Shown here piece after piece: positions 8,031 to 17,348 of a stretch of 64,000 bases of DNA. Origin of the DNA: Planctomycetaceae bacterium. Lineage in GTDB: Bacteria; Planctomycetota; Phycisphaerae; Phycisphaerales; SM1A02. The DNA is taken from contig CANLHK010000002.1 in assembly GCA_947490615.1 (NCBI GenBank), positions 305,101-369,100 on the forward strand, given 5' to 3'. The notes below the pieces were generated by a model that saw nothing but the letters and a program-made list of their open reading frames with translations, did not search any database and had not been told where the DNA came from. The position numbers were made by a program, and so were the translations under genes. Numbering within the stretch: position 1 is the stretch's first letter; each line of letters opens with the position of its first letter.

Positions 8031-11021
8031 CTACAGCCCGAGGGCACGCACGGCGAGATCCACAGGATGCAACGCTTCACGCGCAGTGCCATCGTGAATC
8101 TGATGCCGGCAACTCGTGCCTGGCGCACACACCACAGCGTCCGACGCAGTGCGGATCGCAGGGAAGAGCCGTTCTTCACCGATACGCATCGAGAGGTCGT
8201 AGCGCGATTGCGCGAAACCAAAGCTTCCCGCCATGCCGCAGCAGCCCGTGTCAAGGACCGACACTTCTGTGCCAAAGATGCGGCGCAAGAAACGCGCGGA
8301 AGTTTCCGTGCCCCACAGCGCCTTCTGATGGCAATGACCGTGAAGGACGACTCGATCGAGTTGCGCGGGAATCGCGGGTCGCTTGGGATGCGCGTCCCAT
8401 TGCGCTTCGAGAAACTCCTCAACGAGGAATGTGCGCATCGCGAGAGTTGCTCGCCGATCCATCGCCGCATCGTCGGGCATGTCTGGGGGAAGTTCCAGCC
8501 AATCGTCACGGATCGCGCTGGCACAACTTGGCTCAAGCACCAAGACCGCCTGAGCGTCGGTGGAATCCAAGAGATCACACAACGCTTTGCTGCTGGCCTC
8601 AATGATGCTCCGTGCCTCGCTGAGCATGCCTGTTGAGATCAAACTTCTTCCGCAGCACCCGACATCGGCCAACACCACGCGATAACCGAAGGCCTCGAGC
8701 AAGCGCACCGCAGCGTGTCCGATGGTTGGTTCGTTGTAGGCGCTGAAGCAATCGCCAAAGAGAATCACGGTCTGGTGACCCGTACTCGGGGCGCGCCGCT
8801 TGAACCACTCAAAGAGCGACGGCGCGAAGTGCGGGATCGATCGCCGTGGATCGATCCCAAGGAGCGTGCGTGCAACGCCCTTACCGAGCGGTGAATCGTT
8901 CCACAGATTTGCCAGCGCGGAGAAGCGCGAGCCGAACGCGTTGAGGCGTCGGACTTGACCAAACACGCGCGTCGCCAGCGGCGTGCCTTCTCGCGCGTGA
9001 CGCTGCGCGGTGTACTCGGCCTTCAACTTCGAGATGTCGACATTGGACGGACACTCCGTCTTGCACGCCTTGCACGAAAGACAGAGATCGAGCGTCTCCA
9101 TCGTTTCAGGGTCGCTCCACAACGCGTCGTTGAGTTGCCCCGTCACCGCGAGTCGCAGCGCGTTGCCGCGGCCGCGTGTGGAATGCCGTTCCTCTCGCAG
9201 CGCGCGATAGGAGGGACACATCGAGACCCCGCCGCTCAGACGCCGACAAATGCCTGCGCCATTACACGACTCGATGGCGTGCTCAAATCCTTCTTCGCGC
9301 TTGTAGGAGAAGTAGGTCTCGGCGATCGGAGGATGGGTGTCGATCCCCTTCGGTGCAACACGCAGATGGGTGATGATCTTCTCCGCTGGCCCCGTGTCGA
9401 CGATGTTGCCAGGGTTCAGCACGCCACGCGGATCAAAGACCCGCTTCACTTCCACCAAGGCGCCGCAGATCACCTGACCAAAGTACTCACCAAGGAGCGG
9501 CGACCGCACTCGTCCGTCGCCGTGCTCACCAGAAAGTGCGCCCCCGTATCGCGCCACGAGTTGCGCGATGTCCTTGGCGATATGCACCATGAGCGCGCGG
9601 TCTTTCGCGTCATGAATCGCCACCAACGGTCGAATGTGCAGACAGCCCACCGAGGCGTGTGCGTAGTAGGCCGCGGTCGTACCGCGAATCGAAACGATGG
9701 TGCGGAAGTCTTCGACGAAATCGGGAAGGCGCGAAGGATCGACCGCGGTGTCTTCGACAAAGGTGAATGGCTTGCGCACACCAGGAACGCCGTGGAGAAG
9801 CGGCTCCCCTGCTTTGCGAAGCTTCCACGCCTTCAGCCGTTCCGCGGCGCCGGTGTAGGTCTTCATCGCGTCGCCGGGAAGCACGGCGCGCAGCGTGGCG
9901 AATCGCTCCGAGATGGTCCGCGCGTCGTCGGCGAAGTACTCCACATAGAGCACCGCGCCAAGCGCGCCGCTCTCAGGAGCAGGAAGCAAATCGACATACT
10001 GCCGATACTCGCTGTTGCGCAGCGCGACGCCGATGACCACATCATCGACGAGTTCGACTGCCGCAGGAGTCGTGGCCAGGATCGCCTTGAGTCGCGCCAG
10101 CGCGTCACGCACCGTTTCGAATCCGATGATGGCCAGCCCGCGCTCTTTCGGCTTCTCGACCAACGCGAGTTCCGCGCGCAGTGTGGTCGCCAGCGTGCCT
10201 TCTGCACCACAAACGAGGTGCGCGAGGTTCACGCGGTCGAAGGTCCCAGGTGTGCAGCGCTCAAGTTGATCGAGCAAGAGATCAAGCGAATAGCCATCGA
10301 CATGGCGCAGGATCTTGGGAAAGCGCGCGCGAATCTCTTTGGCGATCGGGAGCACGATCGCAGCGAGACGCTCGGCGATCGCGCGCTGTGCAGGATCGCG
10401 TTCGCATCCGCCTTCATCGAGACGATGCAGAGAGCCATCGGCGAACACGACCTCGAGGGCGACAAGGTTCTCGACGGTTCGGCCATAGAGGATCGAGTGC
10501 GCGCCTGCCGAGTTGTTGCCGACCATGCCACCGATCGTCGCGTGCGAACTGGTGGCGACATCGGGTCCGAACATCAGTCCATGCTGGGCAAGTTGTTCGT
10601 TGAGTTGATCGAGCGTCACGCCTGCCTCGACGACGGCACGACGACGCGCGACATCGACGCTGAGCACTGCGCGGCAATACTGCGAGAAGTCGACGACGAC
10701 CGCTTCGTTCACTGACTGACCAGCCAAGGCAGTTCCAGAACCGCGCGGCAGCACAGGAACGCCTTCGCGGGCGAGGAACCGAAGCACGCGCTCCGCGTCG
10801 AGCGTCGTGTGCGGAACAACGACTCCGATCGGCTCGACCTGGTAGATGCTCGCGTCCGTCGCGTAGAGCATGCGATCGTGCCGCCCAAAGCGGATATCCG
10901 CGGCCGCAACTCCGCGCAGCGCCTGAGACAAGCGCAAACGCACAGCATCCAAGCGATCACCGTGATCAGCGAGAGGCAGACTCGTGGAGTGACCGTGACG
11001 GGCGGCCGGTACCTCGGACAT
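8031..11021 (-). CDS. FAD-linked oxidase fused to Fe-S / CCG-domain subunit (YdiJ-like 2-hydroxyacid dehydrogenase)
   Basis: 996 residues. The N-terminal ~450 form a PCMH FAD-binding domain (VLPRGSGTALAGQSV, SSHATIGGMVGNNSAG) with the FAD-oxidase C-terminal domain (ISGEHGDGR-like ALSGEHGDGRVRSPL). Next come a CNGAGICRR...MCPSY cluster and a 4Fe-4S motif CLSCKACKTECP, then two cysteine-rich CCG repeats (VGCCGRS and TGCCGMAGSFGF). This order is that of E. coli YdiJ and of D-lactate/glycolate oxidase subunits fused into one chain. It likely oxidises a 2-hydroxyacid and passes electrons to the quinone pool; the substrate cannot be told. The ATG at 11021 was preferred because TATCCT ends 6 bases upstream. 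Confidence 0.9.
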   Translation of the reverse strand: MSEVPAARHGHSTSLPLADHGDRLDAVRLRLSQALRGVAAADIRFGRHDRMLYATDASIYQVEPIGVVVPHTTLDAERVLRFLAREGVPVLPRGSGTALAGQSVNEAVVVDFSQYCRAVLSVDVARRRAVVEAGVTLDQLNEQLAQHGLMFGPDVATSSHATIGGMVGNNSAGAHSILYGRTVENLVALEVVFADGSLHRLDEGGCERDPAQRAIAERLAAIVLPIAKEIRARFPKILRHVDGYSLDLLLDQLERCTPGTFDRVNLAHLVCGAEGTLATTLRAELALVEKPKERGLAIIGFETVRDALARLKAILATTPAAVELVDDVVIGVALRNSEYRQYVDLLPAPESGALGAVLYVEYFADDARTISERFATLRAVLPGDAMKTYTGAAERLKAWKLRKAGEPLLHGVPGVRKPFTFVEDTAVDPSRLPDFVEDFRTIVSIRGTTAAYYAHASVGCLHIRPLVAIHDAKDRALMVHIAKDIAQLVARYGGALSGEHGDGRVRSPLLGEYFGQVICGALVEVKRVFDPRGVLNPGNIVDTGPAEKIITHLRVAPKGIDTHPPIAETYFSYKREEGFEHAIESCNGAGICRRLSGGVSMCPSYRALREERHSTRGRGNALRLAVTGQLNDALWSDPETMETLDLCLSCKACKTECPSNVDISKLKAEYTAQRHAREGTPLATRVFGQVRRLNAFGSRFSALANLWNDSPLGKGVARTLLGIDPRRSIPHFAPSLFEWFKRRAPSTGHQTVILFGDCFSAYNEPTIGHAAVRLLEAFGYRVVLADVGCCGRSLISTGMLSEARSIIEASSKALCDLLDSTDAQAVLVLEPSCASAIRDDWLELPPDMPDDAAMDRRATLAMRTFLVEEFLEAQWDAHPKRPAIPAQLDRVVLHGHCHQKALWGTETSARFLRRIFGTEVSVLDTGCCGMAGSFGFAQSRYDLSMRIGEERLFPAIRTASDAVVCAPGTSCRHQIHDGTAREALHPVDLAVRALGL

Positions 11022-11027
11022 TCGAGC

Positions 11028-11033
11028 AGGATA
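11028..11033 (-). promoter_or_regulatory. -10 box TATCCT, 6 bases before the FAD dehydrogenase gene
   Basis: TATCCT on the minus strand is followed by 6 bases and the ATG at 11021. It lies in the 23-base gap downstream of the thioredoxin-like gene, so the dehydrogenase need not depend on read-through. Confidence 0.5.
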
Positions 11034-11044
11034 GTGAAGCGTCG

Positions 11045-12379
11045 CTACTTCGGCAGCGCCGCTGGCGCCTCGACCGGCTTCACGGGTGCCTCGGCAGGAA
11101 CCGCACCCGCGGTAAGTTTCACCAGGAGCTCGTGGATCGCCTTCTCGCTGCGCGGCGAACTTCCTTCCCACATGCCTGCGATGGTGCCGTCGGTTGCGAT
11201 GACGAAGGTCGTCGGAAATGCGCGGACGAGCCAGCGACGCGCCGCTTGGCCGTCAAGATCAAGAACACAAGGCATCGTCAGCTTCCGCTCGGTGAAGAGC
11301 GTGCGGATCTTGGCGACGCGTTCATCGCGCGATCCTTGCTCGCCTGCGTTGACGAGCATGACTTCCACTTTGCCCTCCCACTCCTTCGCCAGTTTTTCCA
11401 GCGAAGGAAGTGCAGCGAGGCAGGGTCCACACCAGGTTGCCCAGAAATCGATGACGACGGGCTTGCTCCGCGCACGCAGAATGTCCCAGTCTTCGCCCCC
11501 CTCGACGCGCGGCAGCGCCAGAGTCGGCGCAGGATCGCCTGCCTTCAGCGCGGGAACCGAACGATCTTCCACCGCGCCCTCCGCACGAACGATCAATGCC
11601 GCGAGTCCATCGACCTTCTGCTTTCCCGTTGCGTCAAAGGCAAACAGCGCCGCGTCAGGCTTCTGCTTGGGTCGCGTGGCTTTCGACTTGAGAGTCCAGC
11701 GCAGTTCACCCTCGAGCTCAGCGTTTGGTGCGCCGTGCTGCACTCCGATCGAAGCCTCAAGCAGGTGCGTTTCGGGATCGAAGAAGAGCTTGAGCTCCTG
11801 CGTCGCGTCGTCGGACTCCAACACGAGGACTTTGCAGGCTTGACCTTCAAACTCGTCGTCGTCGACGCGGATCGGTAGGACATCCGACAGTTGCGGCATG
11901 AGCTGCATGCACACTTCATCGTGCGCGTCTTCGCCGAGCGCGAGCGCGAGTTCTGGGATCGGCAGCGCCTGAAACGCGTTGAAGAGCGCGTAGTACGGCG
12001 AACCGTGGTCGGAGACATCGAGGTAGGCCAGCGGATTGCTTTCGTGCGTGGCGATGATGCGCCCTGAGGCAATCCGCAACTGGTATCCGCGCAGCGAGAG
12101 ATTGGCTCGTCGCTCCGAACCCAACACGCCGCGCAGCGCCACCGACGGAGCCGCGCCGCTGCCGCCACCACCACTCTTGGCGCCGACGATGACTTCGACT
12201 GCGCACTCAACGCCAGCTTCATCGCGATAGGCCTTGATGATCGCGCTGAGCGCTTCCGATGCGGCTTTCGCGTCGGCCTCACGGTTTCGTGGTGGAGTGT
12301 CCGCCGCGATGCCCGGTGGAGGCGCGACCGCTGGGACCTGCAACATTGATAAGGCGAGCAAGAGTGCGGCGCAGCCCAT
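11045..12379 (-). CDS. exported protein with LolA-like N-domain and TlpA-type thioredoxin domain
   Basis: 444 residues. A hydrophobic N-terminus (MGCAALLLALSMLQVPAVA) looks like a signal peptide. Residues ~30-250 resemble the outer-membrane lipoprotein carrier/DUF2092 type of domain (DPETHLLEASIGV). The C-terminal ~160 residues are a TlpA/ResA thioredoxin fold with FWATWCGPCLAALPSL near residue 315 and the cis-Pro segment FPTTFVI. The start at 12379 has a CTGGAG Shine-Dalgarno 6 bases upstream; an ATG at 12409 is the alternative. It acts outside the cytoplasm as a thiol-disulfide protein. It is a paralogue of the next gene upstream, which has the same architecture. The tail is rich in Pro/Ala. 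Confidence 0.85.
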   Translation of the reverse strand: MGCAALLLALSMLQVPAVAPPPGIAADTPPRNREADAKAASEALSAIIKAYRDEAGVECAVEVIVGAKSGGGGSGAAPSVALRGVLGSERRANLSLRGYQLRIASGRIIATHESNPLAYLDVSDHGSPYYALFNAFQALPIPELALALGEDAHDEVCMQLMPQLSDVLPIRVDDDEFEGQACKVLVLESDDATQELKLFFDPETHLLEASIGVQHGAPNAELEGELRWTLKSKATRPKQKPDAALFAFDATGKQKVDGLAALIVRAEGAVEDRSVPALKAGDPAPTLALPRVEGGEDWDILRARSKPVVIDFWATWCGPCLAALPSLEKLAKEWEGKVEVMLVNAGEQGSRDERVAKIRTLFTERKLTMPCVLDLDGQAARRWLVRAFPTTFVIATDGTIAGMWEGSSPRSEKAIHELLVKLTAGAVPAEAPVKPVEAPAALPK

Positions 12380-12396
12380 GGTCAACTCCAGAGGGC

Positions 12397-12402
12397 AATG
12401 TA
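12397..12402 (-). promoter_or_regulatory. possible -10 box TACATT for the 11045-12379 gene
   Basis: TACATT on the minus strand lies 17 bases before the ATG at 12379, leaving room for a short leader that contains the CTGGAG ribosome-binding site. No clear -35 box. Confidence 0.3.
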
Positions 12403-12426
12403 CGCGCATGCTGCGATGCAAAACGA

Positions 12427-12457
12427 CAGCCGCGTGCAGGAATCCTGCACGCGGCTG
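12427..12457 (-). terminator. strong hairpin after the second thioredoxin-like gene
   Basis: A perfect 14-bp stem (CAGCCGCGTGCAGG with its complement) closes a 3-base loop, 35 bases past the stop of the 12492-13832 gene. On the minus strand it is followed by GTCGTTTTG, a modest T-run. It probably ends that transcript and separates the two paralogues. Confidence 0.7.
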
Positions 12458-12491
12458 CAATTCTTGGGTGATGGACCTTCGAGGCCCGCGG

Positions 12492-13832
12492 TCAGCCCGC
12501 TTTCGGAGCGAGCGCCTTCTCGCACTCGTCCTTGAGCTGATCGATGATCTTGGCTGGGTTCTGCGGGTCGATGCCGTTGTGGATCGCGACGATCTTGCCG
12601 TCAGGACCAACCACGACCGTCGCAGGGATGCCCGTGAAGCCGTAGGCGCGAATCACGGTGTCGTCCATGTCGATGAGGCATGGCATGGTGAAAGCCTGCT
12701 TGGTCCAGAAGTCGGTGACGCTGGCGATGCGCTCGTCGCCCTTCTTCTGCTCGAGGCAATTCAGACCGAAGACTTCGATTGGCTTGCCCGACTCCTTGGC
12801 CCACTTGGCAAAGCTGCTGACATGAGGAAGGCCGCGCTTGCATGGTCCGCACCATTCAGCCCAGAAGTCAACGACGACGACCTTGCCCTTGAGGGAGGCG
12901 AGAGTGACTTCCTTGCCATCGGTGGTCTTGAGCGCGAAGGTCGGGGCCTCTGCTCCGATTTCAATCGCCTGCGCTTGCAGACCATCGGGCGAGTCAACCT
13001 GCTTCTTGCCCGTCTCGTCGAAGGCGATCTTGTCCTTGAGCGCGGCCGTCGACGGAGTGAACGCGAGCGTCAGCGGAATCAGCATGCCTTCGGGTGCACC
13101 AGGAGGAGCCATGTTCACCAGCGCGCTGGTGAGCAGGCTTGTCTTGGCATCGAAGGTGAAGACCGCAACGCTGCCGCCAGCGCCCGTGACAAGGACCTTG
13201 CCCTTGGCTGCGTCAAAACCAGCGAGCACCGCAGTGGGCATGATCTTCTCTGCGAGTTCTGCGATCGAACCGTTCGACTCCGACGGCTCAAGGAGCCAAG
13301 TCGGAAGCGGAAGATCAAAGCCGCCGAGTTCCTTCGCGAGCGTCTTGGACATCGTGCCATCAAGCGGATAGGCCACGAACTTGTTCGCTGAGTCAGCGCT
13401 GGTGAGGTAGACCTTCTTGTTCGCGCTGATGATGCCCATCGGGCCCATCTCAAGGCGCGCACCGTTCTCATCGCGCGCAAGCGCGATCGCCTGCGTCTGC
13501 TTCTGACCCATCATGTCGATGGTGATCGAGACGGTGTCGCTGAAGCTCTTGGCGTCGCGGTAGCTCTTGGCGACCTTCTTGATCAACTCTTCGCCAGCCT
13601 TGATCGCCTCGGGGGTCTTCATCGCATCGGTGAAATCCTTGCCGATCTCAGGAGCCTTGGGCATCTCAAACTGTGGCGGCTCGACTTCGGGCGGCGCGGT
13701 GGGCGCTGCGGCGGGTGGAGTCGCTCCTCCAGCGGGAGCGCCGTCCTGGGCGAAGGCGGTGCTGGCGAAGGCTCCGCAAGCGACGAGGCCTGCAGCGAGC
13801 GCGACGCGGGCGTGTGAGAGCGACATGGTCAT
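12492..13832 (-). CDS. exported protein with LolA-like N-domain and TlpA-type thioredoxin domain (paralogue)
   Basis: 446 residues. It has a clear signal peptide (HARVALAAGLVACGAFASTAFA, cleaved before Q-D-G), a Pro/Ala-rich spacer, then a lipoprotein-carrier-like domain with SFSDTVSITIDMMGQ, typical of DUF2092/LolA-like proteins that measure or bind hydrophobic ligands. A C-terminal TlpA/ResA domain has FWAEWCGPCKRGLPHV near residue 327 and the cis-Pro segment GIPATVVV. It is likely periplasmic and handles thiol exchange or heme/cytochrome-type maturation (inference). The ATG at 13832 has GGAG six bases upstream; a second ATG lies two codons in. It shares architecture with the next gene downstream. 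Confidence 0.85.
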   Translation of the reverse strand: MTMSLSHARVALAAGLVACGAFASTAFAQDGAPAGGATPPAAAPTAPPEVEPPQFEMPKAPEIGKDFTDAMKTPEAIKAGEELIKKVAKSYRDAKSFSDTVSITIDMMGQKQTQAIALARDENGARLEMGPMGIISANKKVYLTSADSANKFVAYPLDGTMSKTLAKELGGFDLPLPTWLLEPSESNGSIAELAEKIMPTAVLAGFDAAKGKVLVTGAGGSVAVFTFDAKTSLLTSALVNMAPPGAPEGMLIPLTLAFTPSTAALKDKIAFDETGKKQVDSPDGLQAQAIEIGAEAPTFALKTTDGKEVTLASLKGKVVVVDFWAEWCGPCKRGLPHVSSFAKWAKESGKPIEVFGLNCLEQKKGDERIASVTDFWTKQAFTMPCLIDMDDTVIRAYGFTGIPATVVVGPDGKIVAIHNGIDPQNPAKIIDQLKDECEKALAPKAG

Positions 13833-13912
13833 GGGTGTCTCCAATCGTGGCCTCCGCAAGGACGCCGTCGTGCAGGGTGGCCAGCGCAGCCAACCTCGGC
13901 CCAAGGACTCCG

Positions 13913-14455
13913 TCAAGACCGTGTTCGGTCTTCGATATCGGCAGTCGTGTTGAGTCGACCCACCCGAACCGCATCCGAGCGGCCTGGGCAGGCACGAAGC
14001 AAAGAGTCTACCCGCTCCCCCGTGATCGGATCGCAGGCGGATCCCGCTATTTCCGCAAGGGGAAGCAGGACGAACGCTCGCTCTCGAAACCGTGGGTGCG
14101 GCACCGAGATGTCGCAGGATGACTCGATGTATTCCCCGTAGAGGATCAAGTCGAGATCAATGGTGCGAGCTGTCCAACGCGAGCTGTCTCGCTCTCTTCC
14201 GAGGCTTCGTTCGATGTCGAGCAAGAGACTCAGGAGCTGTCGCGGTGAGAGCGTCGTGCGGATCGAGACTGCTGCGTTCAGATATCGGGGCTGATCTGGC
14301 GGTCCCACAGGCGCCGTGTCGTAGGCACCTGAGACAGCAAGGACTTCGATCGCTTCATGCGCCGACAACGCGTTGACGGCTGCGCGCAGCGTCGCGGTGC
14401 GATCGCCGAGGTTGGCACCGAGGGCAATGTGGGCGATTTCAGAACTGCTCGACAC
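13913..14455 (-). CDS. folK: 6-hydroxymethyl-7,8-dihydropterin pyrophosphokinase
   Basis: Transfers pyrophosphate from ATP to 6-hydroxymethyl-dihydropterin in folate synthesis. 180 residues with all family landmarks: ALGANLGDR near the start, TAPVGPPDQPRYLNA, the catalytic segment RTIDLDLILYG, and VPHPRFRERAFVLLPLAEI. I used the GTG at 14455, which overlaps the end of cinA by 17 bases; upstream sequence in frame shows no homology. Translational coupling to cinA is likely. The C-terminal ~20 residues after the DPITGERV segment are variable. Confidence 0.92.
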   Translation of the reverse strand: MSSSSEIAHIALGANLGDRTATLRAAVNALSAHEAIEVLAVSGAYDTAPVGPPDQPRYLNAAVSIRTTLSPRQLLSLLLDIERSLGRERDSSRWTARTIDLDLILYGEYIESSCDISVPHPRFRERAFVLLPLAEIAGSACDPITGERVDSLLRACPGRSDAVRVGRLNTTADIEDRTRS

Positions 14456-15755
14456 GCAACGCCTCCGATGCACTCCAGAGAAGGTCGCGCGTCGGCTCGC
14501 CAAGCAGCGCAAAGCGCGCTGAGGCCAACGCGAGTGAGGCGGTCCGCAGTCGCACCGAGGCGCGATCTCCAGGAAAGTGAAAGCGCCGCGAGTAGATCGC
14601 TTCGCCGCGCACAGCCACGGACACGAACACCGTACCGACGGGTTTCTCGTCGCTGCCACCAGAAGGGCCCGCGATTCCCGTCGTGGCGATGGCGACCGTG
14701 GCGTTGGTGCGCAAGAGCGCGCCGCGCGCCATGGCGATCGCGACCTCATGACTCACGGCGCCATGCTGCGTCAACTGATCGGACTTGACACCAAGGTCGA
14801 TGGTCTTGCGCGCATTCTCATAGGTGATGAACCCGCCGCGAAACCACGCACTCGATCCAACGATGTCGGTGAGCATCGCGCTGAGCAAGCCACCCGTGCA
14901 ACTTTCGGCGGTGACCAGCGTGTCTTGTCGCGCGACCAAGAGCGCGCCGAGTGCTGCAGCCAACGGCTCGCCATCGCGCCCATAGATCAGCGTTCCCAAA
15001 CGCGCCGTGCACGCGCGCACGGTTTCCTCGAGTGCAGCACGCGCCGCATCGCTGGTTCCGACGCTGCGCACGCGCACCGTCACGATGCCACCGCTGGCAG
15101 TCGTGCCCACAGTTGGCTCTCGATCGCGGTCCATGAGTTCACCGAGCATTTCAGCCAGCGCACTCTCACCAACACCAATCGTGTGCAATGCGGCCGTCGC
15201 GACGGCGAGTCCTTCGCGGCGCACCAACGGCGCGACCAAGCGCAGGAACATCGGCTTCATCTCGTTGGGTGGTCCTGGCAGACAGAAGACCTGACATCCA
15301 CCAAGGCGCATCGTCAAGCCTGGCGCAGTGCCGTTGGGATTGTCGAGCAGTTGCGCGGTGGCGGGACGAAAGGCTTGGCGGAGATTGGACTCGGGCATGG
15401 CTCGCCCGCGCGCGGCGAACCACGCTCGAACCGCAACGACTCCCGCCTCATCGACCACGAGCGCGGCGTTCGGTCCGCCAGCATCCGCGAGAGCGTCACG
15501 CGTGAGATCGTCGAGTGTCGGGCCAAGTCCACCCGTCAGAATCAGCGCGCGGTGGTTGCGTGCGAGTGCCTGCATCGCGGCAGCGATGCGCGCGCGATCA
15601 TCACCCACGGTCCGACGCTCTCCTGGCATCGCGCCAAGTGCTTGAAGTTCGCGCGCGAGCCACGGCGCATTGCTGTCTTCGATCTGCCCGAGGATGATTT
15701 CATCTCCCACAGACAGGAGCGCCACTTCATCACCACTCGTGCTCGGCGGACTCAC
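14439..15755 (-). CDS. cinA: CinA-like protein (molybdopterin-binding domain plus nicotinamide-nucleotide amidase)
   Basis: 438 residues in two domains. The N-terminal MoCF-like domain has LSVGDEIILGQIEDSNAPWLA, TGGLGPTLDDLTRDA and PGPPNEM. The C-terminal PncC domain has VTAESCTGGLLSAML with the catalytic Ser/Thr region, and ATTGIAGPSGGS followed by KPVGTVFV. Family knowledge: deamidation of nicotinamide mononucleotide and clean-up of ADP-ribose-type NAD breakdown products. The GTG start overlaps the stop of the solute-binding protein gene as GTGA, so the two are coupled, with folK following by overlap. Confidence 0.93.
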   Translation of the reverse strand: MSPPSTSGDEVALLSVGDEIILGQIEDSNAPWLARELQALGAMPGERRTVGDDRARIAAAMQALARNHRALILTGGLGPTLDDLTRDALADAGGPNAALVVDEAGVVAVRAWFAARGRAMPESNLRQAFRPATAQLLDNPNGTAPGLTMRLGGCQVFCLPGPPNEMKPMFLRLVAPLVRREGLAVATAALHTIGVGESALAEMLGELMDRDREPTVGTTASGGIVTVRVRSVGTSDAARAALEETVRACTARLGTLIYGRDGEPLAAALGALLVARQDTLVTAESCTGGLLSAMLTDIVGSSAWFRGGFITYENARKTIDLGVKSDQLTQHGAVSHEVAIAMARGALLRTNATVAIATTGIAGPSGGSDEKPVGTVFVSVAVRGEAIYSRRFHFPGDRASVRLRTASLALASARFALLGEPTRDLLWSASEALRVEQF

Positions 15756-17305
15756 GGCGCGCCCACTTGGGATTCCGCGGCAATGCGCGCGTACTGCTCG
15801 CTGTAGAACGCACCCATCGAGCGGCGCAATTCATCCGCGGCGGACGCGCCGAGCGGCCAGAGGTTGGCCTCGCTCCACTTTCCCTTGAGCCAGCCATCAC
15901 GAATCGCTGCGCGTCCCTCACGGGTCGCGAGATCGTGCGACGAGCTTTCGGGGCCAGCGATCAGTGGCATCGCATCGAATTGCTCGAGCATCGCCTTGAG
16001 TGTTGGGTCGGAGACATCGCCCGCCGTCACCAACGCGCGGTCGTGCGGATAGCTCGGATGAAGACGAATCGCGTCCCACGCCCGCGCGAGTTCATCGCGG
16101 CGATCGGCGCAGAGCGCGCTAAAGAGCGGCGCAATGAAGGCGCGCGCGTTTCGATCGGGATTCTCCACCTTACTCGCGAGCGTAAAGGGATCCACATGAT
16201 CGATGAACTCCGCATCGTGCGCAGCAAGAAACGCGCGGCGCACGGGCATGCGGCGAAGTTCAAATCGATGCGGACCGAGCAGGCCATCTTCACGCACCGC
16301 AGCTTTGAACTGCCAGAGCGCCTGGCCCTCATCGGAGAGTGCGAAGCGAATGAAGCGCTCGGCGATCTCTCGATTGGGCGCGTTGTTCAGGAGCGCAATC
16401 GGATCGGGATCAATGACCGTCTGTCCCTGCGGATCGATGTAGCCAAGGCGCGCGCCGCCACCAGCATCGAGCACAGCCTGCGCTTGGTAACGACCATAGA
16501 AGTCGATGCTCGGACCAGCGGCGCTGTCGCCGGCTGAGACATCGAGCGGAACCTTCGGCGCGCTCGACGCGACGCTGCGCGCGTTGGCCGCCATGCGATG
16601 GATGATCTGCCAGCCCCGCTCCCAACCGAGTCGTTGGATGATCGCTTCGAGCGCGGTCGTGACCGAACCACTTTGTGCGGGATTCACCAGCGTGATCGCA
16701 CCGTTGAGCCGCGCATCGGCGAGGTCGGCCCACTCGGTTGGTTCGTCCACACCAAGCCGCTCGAGGAGGTCTCGGTTGAAGACGATGCCAAAGCCCGACA
16801 ACGCCACGCCAAACCAGTAGCCGTCGGGGTCGTAGATCGGCTCGCCTCCGACTAGATTCTCGCCATAGGTTTCCTCTAAGAACGCGGGCTCAAGCGCCGC
16901 GCGTTCGAGAATGCGGCCCGTGCGCTTCTCACCGTTGATCTCGATGCTGAGCTCGCGCTTGAGCTGTCCATACTCGTAGCTGCCGCCGCCGAAACAGAGA
17001 TCCGCGTTGCCACCAATGGCGCGACCATCGCGAAGCGCTGCCTCAGCGTTGGCTTCGAGGATCCTGCGAATCTCACTCGTCCCGCCTGGCGTGTTCCAGA
17101 TGATCTCCGCGCTCTCGTGGTAGGTGCGTTGGTGCCACGCCGCAAAACCGCGGCCAAACTCGTAGCGAATCTGCTCGTTGTGCGGCGTGTACACGATGGC
17201 GTGACGCGTGCTCCCACCAAGGTCACCATCACGCGGCGCTAACACCACGGGAATCGCGGCCAGCAGCACGAGGAGAGACGGGAGGATGATGCTGCCGAGT
17301 TTCAT
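15752..17305 (-). CDS. membrane-anchored extracellular solute-binding protein (family 1, iron-type)
   Basis: 517 residues. The N-terminus MKLGSIILPSLLVLLAAIPVVLA is an uncleaved anchor or signal peptide without a lipobox. The rest resembles periplasmic binding proteins of the Fe3+/2-aminoethylphosphonate group: IVYTPHNEQIRYEFGRGFAAW at the start, WADLADARLNGAITLVNP, SGSVTTALEAI in the middle, and ERFIRFALSDEGQALW later. A C-terminal ~150 residues exceed the usual ~340. No permease or ATPase is adjacent; it lies between pyrF and cinA. A related binding protein and permease lie at 49458-53299. The ligand is unknown. ATG at 17305 chosen for the hydrophobic start. Confidence 0.82.
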   Translation of the reverse strand: MKLGSIILPSLLVLLAAIPVVLAPRDGDLGGSTRHAIVYTPHNEQIRYEFGRGFAAWHQRTYHESAEIIWNTPGGTSEIRRILEANAEAALRDGRAIGGNADLCFGGGSYEYGQLKRELSIEINGEKRTGRILERAALEPAFLEETYGENLVGGEPIYDPDGYWFGVALSGFGIVFNRDLLERLGVDEPTEWADLADARLNGAITLVNPAQSGSVTTALEAIIQRLGWERGWQIIHRMAANARSVASSAPKVPLDVSAGDSAAGPSIDFYGRYQAQAVLDAGGGARLGYIDPQGQTVIDPDPIALLNNAPNREIAERFIRFALSDEGQALWQFKAAVREDGLLGPHRFELRRMPVRRAFLAAHDAEFIDHVDPFTLASKVENPDRNARAFIAPLFSALCADRRDELARAWDAIRLHPSYPHDRALVTAGDVSDPTLKAMLEQFDAMPLIAGPESSSHDLATREGRAAIRDGWLKGKWSEANLWPLGASAADELRRSMGAFYSEQYARIAAESQVGAP

Positions 17306-17348
17306 GCGGTACGACTCGTCGTGGCCAATGGGCGGTCTCACCCAACAG

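Noticed and set aside
8955..10715. A 586-codon plus-strand frame inside the FAD dehydrogenase gene
   Set aside because: The minus-strand protein has FAD- and Fe-S-binding motifs over its full length; the plus-strand frame is Arg-rich and without family features.
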